A stretch of 64,000 nucleotides of DNA from Pseudoramibacter porci (GTDB taxonomy: Bacteria > Bacillota > Clostridia > Eubacteriales > Eubacteriaceae). The translations under genes and the position numbers were made by a program. Of this stretch, positions 1-7,649 are shown one piece after another. The stretch covers positions 248,001-312,000 of the forward strand of contig NZ_VUMO01000001.1 of NCBI RefSeq assembly GCF_009696145.1, written 5' to 3'. Numbering within the stretch: position 1 is the stretch's first letter; every line of letters starts with the position of its first letter. Under the pieces are notes generated by a model, which worked only from the letters and a program-made list of their open reading frames with translations, was not told where the DNA came from and did no database searches.

Positions 1-540
1 GCGTTTAATGAATCGGCATTTTGGTGTGACAGCAGCGCCCTGGAGGAATTGAAAAAATGCTTTGGCGCGGCTCCGGATGATTTGAAACTTACCCCGCCGG
101 TTTATTTTGACCGGGGCGTCCAAGTATTTTTCGGAAAACATTTTTACGCGAATACCGATTTGACGATTCTCGACGAAAATGACGTCCGATTTGGCGACCG
201 CGTGATGGTCGGTCCTCACGTCAGCATCTACACAGTGAGCCATCCCATCGATCCGGAAATTCGAAACACGGAGCTAGAAATTTCAGCGCCGGTTACGATT
301 GGCGATAACGTCTGGATCGGCGGCAATGTGGTGATCAATGGCGGCGTTACCATCGGTGAAGGGGCCATCATCGGGTCAGGCGCTGTCGTGACCCACGATA
401 TCCCGGCACACGTCGTAGCGGCGGGCAATCCGTGCCAGGTTATCCGCCCAATCGGTGAGGCAGACCGTCAATTTTGGCAGGCACAGTACGAAGACTATCT
501 GCGCCAATTTCAAGAATTCGATGAAAAAGCGAAACCCTAA
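1..540 (+). CDS. Sugar O-acetyltransferase (maltose/galactoside acetyltransferase type), 5' end outside window
   Basis: The frame is open from base 1, so the N-terminus lies upstream of the window; the visible part is about 179 residues. It carries the left-handed beta-helix hexapeptide repeats of acetyl-CoA dependent O-acetyltransferases: the run around VTIGDNVWIGGNVVINGGVT is the typical coil, with the catalytic-type His in VGPHVSIYTVSHP and the family's AAGNPCQVIR close. LacA/Maa family enzymes are cytoplasmic trimers that acetylate the C6 hydroxyl of glucosides or galactosides. The usual family length is about 185-200 residues, so only a short piece (the N-terminal Mac domain part) is missing. 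Sugar specificity cannot be told from sequence. A strong hairpin follows the stop. Confidence 0.9.
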   Translation, partial: AFNESAFWCDSSALEELKKCFGAAPDDLKLTPPVYFDRGVQVFFGKHFYANTDLTILDENDVRFGDRVMVGPHVSIYTVSHPIDPEIRNTELEISAPVTIGDNVWIGGNVVINGGVTIGEGAIIGSGAVVTHDIPAHVVAAGNPCQVIRPIGEADRQFWQAQYEDYLRQFQEFDEKAKP

Positions 541-541
541 A

Positions 542-578
542 AAAATCCCCGATGAAAATCCATTTCATCGGGGATTTT
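542..578. terminator. Bidirectional intrinsic terminator
   Basis: A 16-bp perfect inverted repeat (542-557 with 563-578) containing AATCCCCGATGAAA closes a 5-nt loop and is flanked by A/T runs on both sides. It sits between the convergent acetyltransferase and DUF2798 genes and can end both transcripts. Confidence 0.9.
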
Positions 579-586
579 GGTATTAC

Positions 587-1090
587 TTACGGATTGGGAA
601 AGAGTTTGTCGAAAAGCCAATGTGTAAACGGCGCGGCGAAAAACATGTTCCAGAAAAACGCCATCGGCAGATTTTTAATCACTGTTCCGACCCAGATCGC
701 TGGCAGATTAATCGGGTTGGCGTGGGCAAGAATGAGGTTGAATAAAATCGAGGCAATCAGACTCATCGTCGGGCACATGATCGCGACCGTTCCGGCCTGG
801 CGCATGATTCGGCAAAAATACGGGCTGTCTTTGTGGGGATCGGTGTGCCGAGCGGCGAAAGCTGCGCCGATTCGATTGCCCCAGAGACTGGAAGTGATAA
901 AGACAAAAACGCCCATGTACGATGCTTCAATTGCAGCGCTGACAAAAACATGATTGGTCATGGTACTGAAGCCGCCGATGTTCAAATTAAAGCCCTGTTT
1001 TATGGCGATGTTGTAAACCTCCATGCCGTAGGCCATCACGTACGACATCAGTAAACCGAAAATAACACCTTGTTTTTTTGTTCTTGGCAT
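587..1090 (-). CDS. DUF2798 family membrane protein
   Basis: This 167-residue protein has four hydrophobic segments arranged as two related halves. The first half starts MPRTKKQGVIFGLLMSYVMA with YGMEVYN, the second has CPTMSLIASILFNL; that pattern matches DUF2798 proteins, whose function is unknown. The start is fixed by AAAGGAG nine bases upstream. It lies 23 bp downstream of the MATE exporter gene on the same strand and shares its transcript, suggesting an accessory role in the same membrane process, though that is inference from position. Confidence 0.8.
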   Translation of the reverse strand: MPRTKKQGVIFGLLMSYVMAYGMEVYNIAIKQGFNLNIGGFSTMTNHVFVSAAIEASYMGVFVFITSSLWGNRIGAAFAARHTDPHKDSPYFCRIMRQAGTVAIMCPTMSLIASILFNLILAHANPINLPAIWVGTVIKNLPMAFFWNMFFAAPFTHWLFDKLFPNP

Positions 1091-1113
1091 ATAAATATAC
1101 TCCTTTCATCAAA

Positions 1114-2523
1114 TTAAATTTTATTCTTGGTACGTGGTTTGGCTGGATTGCTGATGGGCGCCACACGGGGGGAAAAGGTCCATTTGAGCAGGAGAAGGGC
1201 TACTGCAGCTGCGGCCGCTTCTCCGATAGGGAAGGCCCAGAAAACGGCAGTCGTCGCCAGTGCCGAGTGGCTGAAAAGCCACGCCAAAGGCAGTGGAATA
1301 ATGAGCAGTCTCAAAAGTGAGACAATCAGCGACGCATTTCCCGCTTCCAGCCCCTGAAATACACCTTGCAGCGCGATATTGACTCCGGCGAAAACAAAAC
1401 CTACGCTGATGATGTGCATGGCACTGACACATAGAGATTCAGTCACCTGAGTCAGACCAAAGATTTGCGCGAGGGAGTGGGCAAAAATTTGGAGAATAAA
1501 CATCCCGAAGATCATCACGGTGATGGTATCGATGAGCCCCCAACGGATGCACTGTACAATCCGATCTTTCAAACGGGCGCCGTAATTGTAGGCCGTCAGC
1601 GGCGTAATGGCGTCCCGCAGGCCAAATCCGGCGAAGAAGACAAATTGCTGGATTTTGTAAAAAATCCCGTAGGCGGTGACGATCTGCTGGGAAATGGTCC
1701 CGAAGATGATGTTGACGCCGTAAGTCATAAAGCTCATCAGCGTCTGCATGACAATGGCTGAGAAGCCAATTTGATAAATGCCGCGGATCGTCCTGACATG
1801 CGGTTTTAAAAAGGTCAGGCCCATTTTGATTTCTTTATTTTTTGTAATTTGGAACACGAGCGCCAGGACCAATGAAACAATTTGACCAATGACAGTGGCG
1901 TAAGCCGCGCCGGCGATGCCCATTGCAGGACAGCCGATCAGTCCGTAAATCATGATCGGGTCGAGGACAATATTGGTCAAGGCCCCTGTGATTTGGGCTG
2001 TCGTGGACAGCACAGTCCGTCCAGTGGATTGGAGGAGCTTTTCGAAAATTCCGTACAGGACATTGCCGAAGCAGAACACTGTGCAAATCTTTAAGTATTG
2101 CGTGCCCATATTGAGGACGACAGGATCGGAAGTCTGGGTCTTCAGATAAGCCTTAGAGCCGAAGACACCGAAGATCATGAAGACGACAGTGATAATAATA
2201 CCGAGGAAAATGCCATTGCCGGCTGTTTGCGCGACGCCCTTCTCGTCTTTCTGACCGAGTTGTCTCGAGAGCATGGCGCCGACACCGACGCCGGTGCCGA
2301 TGCCAAAGGCGACGATTAACATCTGAACGGGAAAGGCGAGGGTCAGGGCGTTGACGGCAAGCTCGCCAGCGTGGACGATCCCGCCGCTGTCGGGCATTCT
2401 CGCGACGAACATGCTGTCGACGATGTTGTACATCGCCTGCAGAACCATCGACAAAATAATCGGCAGTCCCATTGACAGCATCAGCTTGTCGATCCGTTCA
2501 GTGCCCATCTTGTTTTCTTTCAT
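1114..2523 (-). CDS. MATE family multidrug/metabolite efflux transporter
   Basis: The product is about 469 residues with twelve predicted membrane segments in two homologous halves, the MatE architecture. It starts MKENKMGTERIDKLMLSMGL and shows the family's PIILSMVLQAMYNIVDSMFV and LLQSTGRT-type loops. MATE proteins export organic cations or metabolites using Na+ or H+ gradients. The ATG at 2523 is preferred over an upstream in-frame ATG because GAAGG lies just upstream and the upstream extension runs through a terminator-like leader. The gene is preceded by its own promoter (2645-2673) and a hairpin leader, and is followed by the DUF2798 gene. Substrate unknown. Confidence 0.9.
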   Translation of the reverse strand: MKENKMGTERIDKLMLSMGLPIILSMVLQAMYNIVDSMFVARMPDSGGIVHAGELAVNALTLAFPVQMLIVAFGIGTGVGVGAMLSRQLGQKDEKGVAQTAGNGIFLGIIITVVFMIFGVFGSKAYLKTQTSDPVVLNMGTQYLKICTVFCFGNVLYGIFEKLLQSTGRTVLSTTAQITGALTNIVLDPIMIYGLIGCPAMGIAGAAYATVIGQIVSLVLALVFQITKNKEIKMGLTFLKPHVRTIRGIYQIGFSAIVMQTLMSFMTYGVNIIFGTISQQIVTAYGIFYKIQQFVFFAGFGLRDAITPLTAYNYGARLKDRIVQCIRWGLIDTITVMIFGMFILQIFAHSLAQIFGLTQVTESLCVSAMHIISVGFVFAGVNIALQGVFQGLEAGNASLIVSLLRLLIIPLPLAWLFSHSALATTAVFWAFPIGEAAAAAVALLLLKWTFSPRVAPISNPAKPRTKNKI

Positions 2524-2568
2524 GCATATACCTTCTTTCTTTGATTTCTTTTCACAAAAATAGCAAAT

Positions 2569-2597
2569 AAAAAAGCAGACAACACGGAGTTGTCTGC
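2569..2597 (-). terminator. Terminator-like hairpin in the 5' leader of the MATE gene (putative attenuator)
   Basis: Read leftward, GGCAGACAAC pairs with GTTGTCTGC around a short loop and is followed by six T residues. It lies about 50 nt upstream of the MATE start and about 40 nt downstream of the likely transcription start, so it would stop transcription before the gene unless relieved. Upstream, the related sequence GGTAGACGTGACTCCGTTGG could pair with the same 3' arm through GTAGAC/GTCTGC, giving a possible competing structure. No known riboswitch consensus was recognised. Confidence 0.65.
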
Positions 2598-2644
2598 CAA
2601 CGGAGTCACGTCTACCAGCGAAATCAAATATTATGTTCGTGACT

Positions 2645-2673
2645 ATTTTATCGGATTGTACGCATTTGTGCAA
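2645..2673 (-). promoter_or_regulatory. Sigma-A type promoter of the MATE operon
   Basis: On the minus strand a TTGCAC -35 box (2668-2673) and a TAAAAT -10 box (2645-2650) are separated by 17 nt. Transcription would begin near 2638 and read through the attenuator-like hairpin. Confidence 0.7.
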
Positions 2674-2711
2674 ATGATTTATTACAAAAACTGAAACAAA
2701 ATTTGAGATGG

Positions 2712-2740
2712 TTGTTTGTTAAATTGAAAATAGATATAAT
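2712..2740 (+). promoter_or_regulatory. Sigma-A type promoter
   Basis: TTGTTT (2712-2717) and a perfect TATAAT (2735-2740) are spaced by 17 nt and lie 34 nt ahead of the start codon of the membrane protein gene at 2774. It is arranged back to back with the MATE promoter. Confidence 0.7.
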
Positions 2741-2773
2741 GAAATAAAATTTGATTAACGGAATGGGAGTACA

Positions 2774-3454
2774 ATGGAAAATAAAGTAAAAAATATACCG
2801 AAGGGTGTGTTGATCGGCGAGAGTATTTTTGACATCGCGTATTTATTATTTGCTTTTACCGCTTCGGCCGTTTTCTTTTCTCACGGCACAGATCCAGTCT
2901 TTTTCTGGTACGGCTGGCTGACATTGATTCTGGGCGCTGGCGATGCTTTTCACCTTGTTCCCCGAGTCGTCCATCATTTATGCGGAGACAACGATCGGGT
3001 GCAGTGGTGGATGCAGCTGGGCCTGCTCGTCTCGTCGATGACGATGACGGTGTTTTACATCATATTAGTGAGAATTTGGACCCTATTGTTCGATCCAACG
3101 TCGATCTCGTCAGTCTTTATTTTATTCGTCGCTTTGTTTGCTTTTATTCGTATCGTGCTTTGTGCCATGCCTCAGAACAAATGGTTTTCTGGCGGCGATA
3201 TGAAATGGAGTTTTGCACGGAATCTGGCTTTTCTACTGTTGGGGGGCCTTGTCGCTTTTTTGTTCGCCTCAATCGGCAATACCGGCGGGTACGGCCTCTG
3301 GAAAATGGCATTGGCGATCGCCATCAGTTTTGGGTGTTATTTGCCGGTAACAATTTGGGCGAAAACAAAGCCAGCCATTGGCGCGCTGATGATTCCGAAG
3401 ACCATGGCGTATATTTGGATGATCGCGATGGGATTGGCGCTGCTGAACGTCTGA
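2774..3454 (+). CDS. Uncharacterised polytopic membrane protein
   Basis: This 226-residue protein has seven or eight hydrophobic segments and almost no extramembrane domain. I do not recognise a named family. Visible features are a conserved-looking charged N-terminus (MENKVKNIPKGVLIGES), a His/Asp cluster in the loop AGDAFHLVPRVVHHLCGDND at about residues 56-75, and a second polar loop near KWFSGGDMKW. The clustered histidines in a membrane-edge loop are reminiscent of heme- or metal-binding membrane proteins, but this is only a visual impression. It has its own promoter and is followed by the promoter of the thi operon, so it is probably monocistronic. Confidence 0.8.
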   Translation: MENKVKNIPKGVLIGESIFDIAYLLFAFTASAVFFSHGTDPVFFWYGWLTLILGAGDAFHLVPRVVHHLCGDNDRVQWWMQLGLLVSSMTMTVFYIILVRIWTLLFDPTSISSVFILFVALFAFIRIVLCAMPQNKWFSGGDMKWSFARNLAFLLLGGLVAFLFASIGNTGGYGLWKMALAIAISFGCYLPVTIWAKTKPAIGALMIPKTMAYIWMIAMGLALLNV

Positions 3455-3481
3455 TGACTTAAGCAGTTGTTGCAAGGGTGC

Positions 3482-3510
3482 TTGCCGGATGCTGAAGATT
3501 TTGATATAAT
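3482..3510 (+). promoter_or_regulatory. Promoter of the thiamine operon
   Basis: TTGCCG (3482-3487) and TATAAT (3505-3510) with a 17-nt spacer lie about 15 nt ahead of the TPP aptamer, so the riboswitch forms at the very 5' end of the transcript. Confidence 0.75.
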
Positions 3511-3524
3511 AAAAAATAATCGAA

Positions 3525-3603
3525 TAAAGGGAGCTGTAAAGGGCTGAGAGGAAATGCAAATTTCGACCTTAAACCTGATTTGGATAATGCCAACGTAGGG
3601 AAA
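3525..3603 (+). ncRNA. TPP riboswitch (THI element)
   Basis: The conserved THI-box blocks are all present in order: GGGAGCTG, GGGCTGAGAGG, CGACCTTAAACCTGAT, TGGATAATGCCA and GCGTAGGGAA-like ACGTAGGGAA. The CTGAGA and ACCTGAT motifs that bind the pyrimidine of thiamine pyrophosphate are intact. An intrinsic terminator follows 16 nt downstream, so control is most likely by premature termination when TPP is bound. Target genes are thiS, thiG and tenI. Confidence 0.96.
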
Positions 3604-3619
3604 ATATGTATGTCAATTG

Positions 3620-3643
3620 GCAGTCCAAAGGGCTGCTTTTTTT
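3620..3643 (+). terminator. Expression-platform terminator of the TPP riboswitch
   Basis: GCAGTCC and GGGCTGC pair around AAA and are followed by seven T residues. It lies between the TPP aptamer and thiS, consistent with transcriptional OFF control. Confidence 0.85.
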
Positions 3644-3663
3644 AATGCAAAGGAGATGAGGTT

Positions 3664-3861
3664 TTGGTTCAGATTAATGGAGAAGCCGTGAACGCAGCAG
3701 GCAAAACGGTTGGTGCGTATTTAAAAGAGACGGGAATCGATCCCCAGCGCGTCGCGGTTGAATACAACAACAAAATTTTAAGCAAGGAAGCGTACGATAC
3801 GACGCAGATGTCAGACGATGATGTCGTTGAAATCGTGAATTTTGTGGGCGGCGGCTGCTAA
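3664..3861 (+). CDS. thiS: Sulfur carrier protein ThiS
   Basis: A 65-residue ubiquitin-fold sulfur carrier for thiazole synthesis. The start is TTG, eight bases after GGAG. The body matches ThiS (VQINGEAV near the start, [20 protein letters not shown] in the middle, [15 protein letters not shown] at the end). In the known pathway the C-terminal Gly-Gly is adenylylated by ThiF and thiocarboxylated, and the thiocarboxylate donates sulfur to ThiG. Here one Cys follows three glycines, so the mature glycine terminus would need trimming or a different activation route. No thiF lies in this operon. Confidence 0.93.
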   Translation: MVQINGEAVNAAGKTVGAYLKETGIDPQRVAVEYNNKILSKEAYDTTQMSDDDVVEIVNFVGGGC

Positions 3862-3910
3862 AGCGCCAGATAATGGAATCAACAAAAGTGATTTAGAAGG
3901 GAGAAAAACA

Positions 3911-4678
3911 ATGGAGAAAGATCAACTGGTCATTGGCGGTCATGCCTTTGATTCGCGTTTTATACTGGGGTCTGGAAAATATTCTTTTGAACTCATCGAT
4001 GCGGCGGTCAAACACGCCGGTGCGCAAATTGTGACTTGCGCGATTCGACGGACGAAGCCGGGTGAACAGAATATTATGGACTACATTCCTAAGGAAGTTA
4101 CGCTTTTACCGAACACTTCCGGCTCACGAACAGCAGAAGACGCCATCCGCATTGCGCACATGGCGCGTGAATTGGGCTGCGGGGATTTTGTCAAGCTGGA
4201 AGTTATTCCGGACACGAAATATCTGTTGCCGGACAACGCCATGACCATTGAAGCGACAAAAGTATTGGCCAAAGAGGGGTTCATCGTGATGCCCTACATG
4301 TTCCCGGATCTGAATGCGGCGAAAGCGCTGGCCGACGCCGGTGCGGCAGCCATCATGCCTCTGGGCGCGCCCATCGGCTCAAATCAGGGTCTGGCCAGCA
4401 AGGCCTTTATTCAGATTCTCATCGACGAAATTGACCTCCCGATTATTGTTGACGCAGGCATCGGCAGACCGTCTCAAGCCTGTGAAGCGATGGAAATGGG
4501 GGCAGATGCGATCATGGCGAATACGGCTCTTGCGACGGCAGGGGATATTCCGATGATGGCTTCAGCTTTTAAATCAGCGATTGAAGCGGGCCGCAAGGCG
4601 TATCACGCTGGACTGGGCCGCGTTTTAGTGCGTGGCGGTGCGCCGTCGGACCCGACGACGGGAACCTTGCATGGCTGA
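3911..4678 (+). CDS. thiG: Thiazole synthase ThiG
   Basis: The 255-residue TIM-barrel enzyme condenses 1-deoxy-D-xylulose 5-phosphate, dehydroglycine and ThiS thiocarboxylate to the thiazole phosphate. Diagnostic stretches are ILGSGKY near the N-terminus, [20 protein letters not shown], the Schiff-base lysine region FVKLEVIPD, and the phosphate-binding loops [12 protein letters not shown] and [11 protein letters not shown]. The ATG at 3911 follows a GGGAG site; an in-frame upstream extension has no support. Its stop overlaps the tenI start by eight bases, implying translational coupling. Confidence 0.96.
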   Translation: MEKDQLVIGGHAFDSRFILGSGKYSFELIDAAVKHAGAQIVTCAIRRTKPGEQNIMDYIPKEVTLLPNTSGSRTAEDAIRIAHMARELGCGDFVKLEVIPDTKYLLPDNAMTIEATKVLAKEGFIVMPYMFPDLNAAKALADAGAAAIMPLGAPIGSNQGLASKAFIQILIDEIDLPIIVDAGIGRPSQACEAMEMGADAIMANTALATAGDIPMMASAFKSAIEAGRKAYHAGLGRVLVRGGAPSDPTTGTLHG

Positions 4679-5285
4679 TTTTAAACTCGTCTGTATCACC
4701 AACCGGCATTTTTTTGACGACACGACTGATTTTTTGAATCACCTCGACCGTTTGGCAGCAGCCCGACCGGATTTGATCGTTCTCAGAGAAAAAGATTTAT
4801 CTCTTCAGGCGTATACCGAGCTGGCCAAAAAGGTGCTCGATATTTGTGAAAGACACGGTGTCGTCTGCGCGTTGCATACCTATGTCACGGCAGCGGTTGC
4901 GCTGAAGGCAGCAGCCTTTCACGCGCCGATGTCAGCGCTCAACACCATGACGGACACAGAGAAACAAAGCTTTAAACATCTCGGCGCGTCGACCCACAGC
5001 CTCAAGCAGGCGCATACGGCGGAGGCAGCCGGCTGTAGCTATATCACAGCAAGTCATATTTATGACACTGACTGTAAAAAAGGACTGCCGGGACGGGGAC
5101 TTCGATTTTTAGCCGATATCGTACGACAAACTGAAATTCCGGTTTACGCCTTAGGCGGCATCACGCCAGACAAGCTGATAGAGGTTCGGCGTGCTGGTGC
5201 AGCGGGCGCCTGTGTGATGAGCGGCGCGATGACGTGTGCAGATCCGATGCAATATCTTGCAGGTCTGCGGCAGTTTTCTAATTAA
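4671..5285 (+). CDS. tenI: TenI-type thiazole tautomerase (ThiE superfamily)
   Basis: A 204-residue TIM-barrel protein of the thiamine phosphate synthase superfamily. The segment [18 protein letters not shown] followed by [16 protein letters not shown] is typical of TenI, which aromatises the thiazole tautomer made by Thi[12 protein letters not shown] is the phosphate loop. The pyrimidine-binding NDR motif expected in a true ThiE is absent (CALHTYVTA in that place), which argues for tautomerase over thiamine phosphate synthase. The position immediately after thiG, with overlapping reading frames, agrees with this role. Confidence 0.85.
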   Translation: MADFKLVCITNRHFFDDTTDFLNHLDRLAAARPDLIVLREKDLSLQAYTELAKKVLDICERHGVVCALHTYVTAAVALKAAAFHAPMSALNTMTDTEKQSFKHLGASTHSLKQAHTAEAAGCSYITASHIYDTDCKKGLPGRGLRFLADIVRQTEIPVYALGGITPDKLIEVRRAGAAGACVMSGAMTCADPMQYLAGLRQFSN

Positions 5286-5359
5286 TGCGCGGACATCTTG
5301 TATTTATTAATCGGGTCTGATAAGATGTGTCACGGATAAAATGAAAAGTTTCAATGATA

Positions 5360-5384
5360 GAGCCTGAAAATCAGGCTCTTTTTT
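5360..5384 (+). terminator. Terminator of the thi operon
   Basis: GAGCCTGA and TCAGGCTC form a hairpin with an AAA loop, followed by six T residues, 75 nt after the tenI stop. Confidence 0.9.
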
Positions 5385-5404
5385 AGTGCAAAGGAGGCAT
5401 TCTT

Positions 5405-6112
5405 TTGGCGAATCGACAGTCTTTGAAGAGTAAGCAGCGGCAGATGATTTCTGAAAGCTTTCGGCTTGGGGCGCTTTTGGCGTTAGTCGGCGGTTTCCTA
5501 GACGCTTACAGTTATACAACCCGCGGGCAGGTTTTTGCCACAGCGGAAACCGGCAACATCGTCTTAATGAGTCTTAATTTGTCCCGAGGTGATTTTCGCA
5601 TGGCTTTGCACTATTTGCTGCCGATTTGTGTTTACGCCCTCGGGATTCTCGTTGTCAAGAACGTTGAGGATAATGCGAATCAGCACCACTTAATTGTCAT
5701 TCATTGGCGTCAGATCATCATTTTCTGTGAGGCTTGTGTCTTGATGTGCGTGACCTTTATCCCGCAGACGCCGCGGATGAATCTGCTGGCCAATGTGCTC
5801 ATTGCCTTTGTTTCATCCATGCAGGTGCAAAGTTTCAGAAAACTCAAAGGTCTCGGTTTTGCGACGACCATGTGTACCGGCAATCTCCGTTCGGCAATGG
5901 ATCGGCTTCATTGTGCCTATCGCGACAAGAGCCGGGCCGAGCTGATCAACGGTCTTCGTTATCTTGGGATTATCTTTTCGTTTGTCGTTGGTGTCTTCAT
6001 TTCATACCGCTTAACGCAACGCTGGGGCACCCACGCGATGCCTGCTGCGGTCTGCGTCCTGGTTGTCGTCTTTGTTTTGCTGGTCCGTGAGCCGCGGGAA
6101 TTTGAAATGTAG
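5405..6112 (+). CDS. DUF1275 (YoaK-type) membrane protein
   Basis: A 235-residue protein with six predicted membrane segments, belonging to DUF1275. The family signature is visible as GGFLDAYSYTTRGQVFATAETGN near residues 29-51 and as the repeat-like second signature TTMCTGNLRSAM. Function is unknown; proteins of this group have been discussed as possible transporters. The TTG start at 5405 is supported by a GGAGG site seven bases upstream, immediately after the thi terminator, so a promoter must lie in or before that hairpin or the gene depends on read-through. Confidence 0.88.
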   Translation: MANRQSLKSKQRQMISESFRLGALLALVGGFLDAYSYTTRGQVFATAETGNIVLMSLNLSRGDFRMALHYLLPICVYALGILVVKNVEDNANQHHLIVIHWRQIIIFCEACVLMCVTFIPQTPRMNLLANVLIAFVSSMQVQSFRKLKGLGFATTMCTGNLRSAMDRLHCAYRDKSRAELINGLRYLGIIFSFVVGVFISYRLTQRWGTHAMPAAVCVLVVVFVLLVREPREFEM

Positions 6113-6171
6113 GTTAATCCTGTGTCAAATTGAAAATTTTCAATAAAAAAACGCTAAGATTGACGTGTTTT

Positions 6172-6180
6172 TGATATAAT
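6172..6180 (+). promoter_or_regulatory. Extended -10 promoter of mgtE
   Basis: TGATATAAT (TG at 6172-6173, TATAAT at 6175-6180) is an extended -10 element; a good -35 at the usual distance is not seen. It lies 41 nt ahead of the mgtE start, leaving no room for an M-box Mg2+ riboswitch. Confidence 0.55.
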
Positions 6181-6221
6181 GGTTTCAATTAATGATTACA
6201 GAACAACCGCGGAGGCGAATT

Positions 6222-7571
6222 ATGGAAGACAAACAGTATGAATCCTTACTACAAAAGATAAAAACCCGACAAACGCTTAATACGGATGTTCTCGATGAGG
6301 TCATGCATTCGGCTGACATTGTCGCCGTGCTGGATGAAGACGATATTACGGACGAAGACCTGAAATGGTTTTTCAGCGCGAACGATAAAGAATTTTTGGC
6401 TGATGTCCTCGAAGATGCAGATGACAAGCTGCAGTCCCGTGTGGTGCATCAGCTGGACTACGACGATATCATCAAAATTTTCTCCTACATGCCGAAGGAT
6501 GAAATTGCGGATATTTTAGGTGATCTGCCCATTGGGCAGCGAAAAGAACTGCTTAATATGATGAAGGCCAGCGACAGCCGAGAGCTGCGCGTGCTGCTGG
6601 GCTACCGCGACGATACAGCCGGCGGCTTGATGACCACCGAGTACATTGCCCTGTACCAGGATTTGACAATGTATCAGGCGCTGGCTAAAATTCGAGAAAT
6701 TGCCCCGAAAACAGAAGTTATCAGTACGATTTTTGTTTTGAACCGAACCCGTCAGCTCGTCGGCTGGGCAGACCTTCGAGATATTTTGTCAGCAGATCCG
6801 GGCTTGACGATTGAAGATATCACAGATTCTCACGTAATCACGGTTGATCCGTTGATGGACCAGGAAGAAGTCGCGCAAGTTGTGAGAAAATATGACTTAA
6901 CCGCGCTTGCTGTGGTCAACCGGCGCCATTCGCTTCTGGGGGTCATCACCGCTGATGATATCATGGACGTCATGGTCGACGAACAGACCGAAGATATCCT
7001 GCACATGGGGGGTGTTTCCGGGCAGGAAGAAATCGGCGGACCCATTGGCGTTTCGATTAAACGCCGCTTGCCCTGGCTGGTTGTCAACCTCGTGACGGCC
7101 TTTATCGCCGCATCGGCCATTTCACTTTTTGAAGGAGTCATCGAGCAGGTCGTTGCCCTTTCTTCCATCATGACGATTATTTCGGGAATGGGAGGCAATG
7201 CTGGTTCTCAAACTCTTTCTGTCGCAATTCGCGGCATCACCCTCGGCGAGATCAATTTGAAAGAGGATTGGAAGCTGGTGTTTAAAGAAATTTTGCTGGG
7301 GATGCTGGATGGTGCGCTGATCGGTTTGATCACCGGTATTATCGTGTCGCTGCGTTACGGCAATGCCTATCTGGGTGTCGTGACGATTATGGCAATGATC
7401 GGCAATCTGATTATTGCGGGCATTGGCGGCTATTTGATTCCGCTTATTCTTGAAAAAATCGGACAGGATCCGGCATTGTCGTCTTCTATTTTTTTGACGA
7501 CCCTTACGGACACTTTCGGATTTTTCATTTTCTTAGGTTTGGCGAAATTGTTTTTACCACTCCTTGTGTAA
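6222..7571 (+). CDS. mgtE: MgtE magnesium transporter
   Basis: About 449 residues, full length for MgtE. The N-terminal MgtE_N helical domain (about 20-125) precedes two CBS domains (about 130-255; note TAGGLMTTEYIAL and ITADDIMDVMVDE) and a C-terminal domain with five membrane helices (about 275-449). The family's GGNAGSQT motif, part of the Mg2+ pore, is present. The dimeric channel imports Mg2+ and is gated by Mg2+ binding to the N and CBS domains. ATG 6222 is chosen over an ATG 30 nt upstream because GGAGG sits six bases before it. Confidence 0.96.
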   Translation: MEDKQYESLLQKIKTRQTLNTDVLDEVMHSADIVAVLDEDDITDEDLKWFFSANDKEFLADVLEDADDKLQSRVVHQLDYDDIIKIFSYMPKDEIADILGDLPIGQRKELLNMMKASDSRELRVLLGYRDDTAGGLMTTEYIALYQDLTMYQALAKIREIAPKTEVISTIFVLNRTRQLVGWADLRDILSADPGLTIEDITDSHVITVDPLMDQEEVAQVVRKYDLTALAVVNRRHSLLGVITADDIMDVMVDEQTEDILHMGGVSGQEEIGGPIGVSIKRRLPWLVVNLVTAFIAASAISLFEGVIEQVVALSSIMTIISGMGGNAGSQTLSVAIRGITLGEINLKEDWKLVFKEILLGMLDGALIGLITGIIVSLRYGNAYLGVVTIMAMIGNLIIAGIGGYLIPLILEKIGQDPALSSSIFLTTLTDTFGFFIFLGLAKLFLPLLV

Positions 7572-7587
7572 AAATGAGGTGAAAAGA

Positions 7588-7616
7588 TTGAATCCTCAGT
7601 GAAAAGTTGATAAGAT
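7588..7616 (+). promoter_or_regulatory. Promoter of the hydrolase cluster
   Basis: TTGAAT (7588-7593) and TAAGAT (7611-7616) are separated by 17 nt, 34 nt before the start of the alpha/beta hydrolase gene. Confidence 0.6.
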
Positions 7617-7649
7617 AGGGCTATAAAATAAAGTGAGGACAGATGTGAA

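Noticed and set aside
2524-2640. Purine, fluoride, preQ1 or guanidine riboswitch in the MATE leader
   Set aside because: No diagnostic loops or conserved blocks of these families could be found by eye, so the leader is reported only as an unclassified attenuator.
6112-6222. M-box (Mg2+ riboswitch) ahead of mgtE
   Set aside because: Only about 110 nt separate the genes and the promoter lies 41 nt before the start; the aptamer would not fit and no motif is seen.
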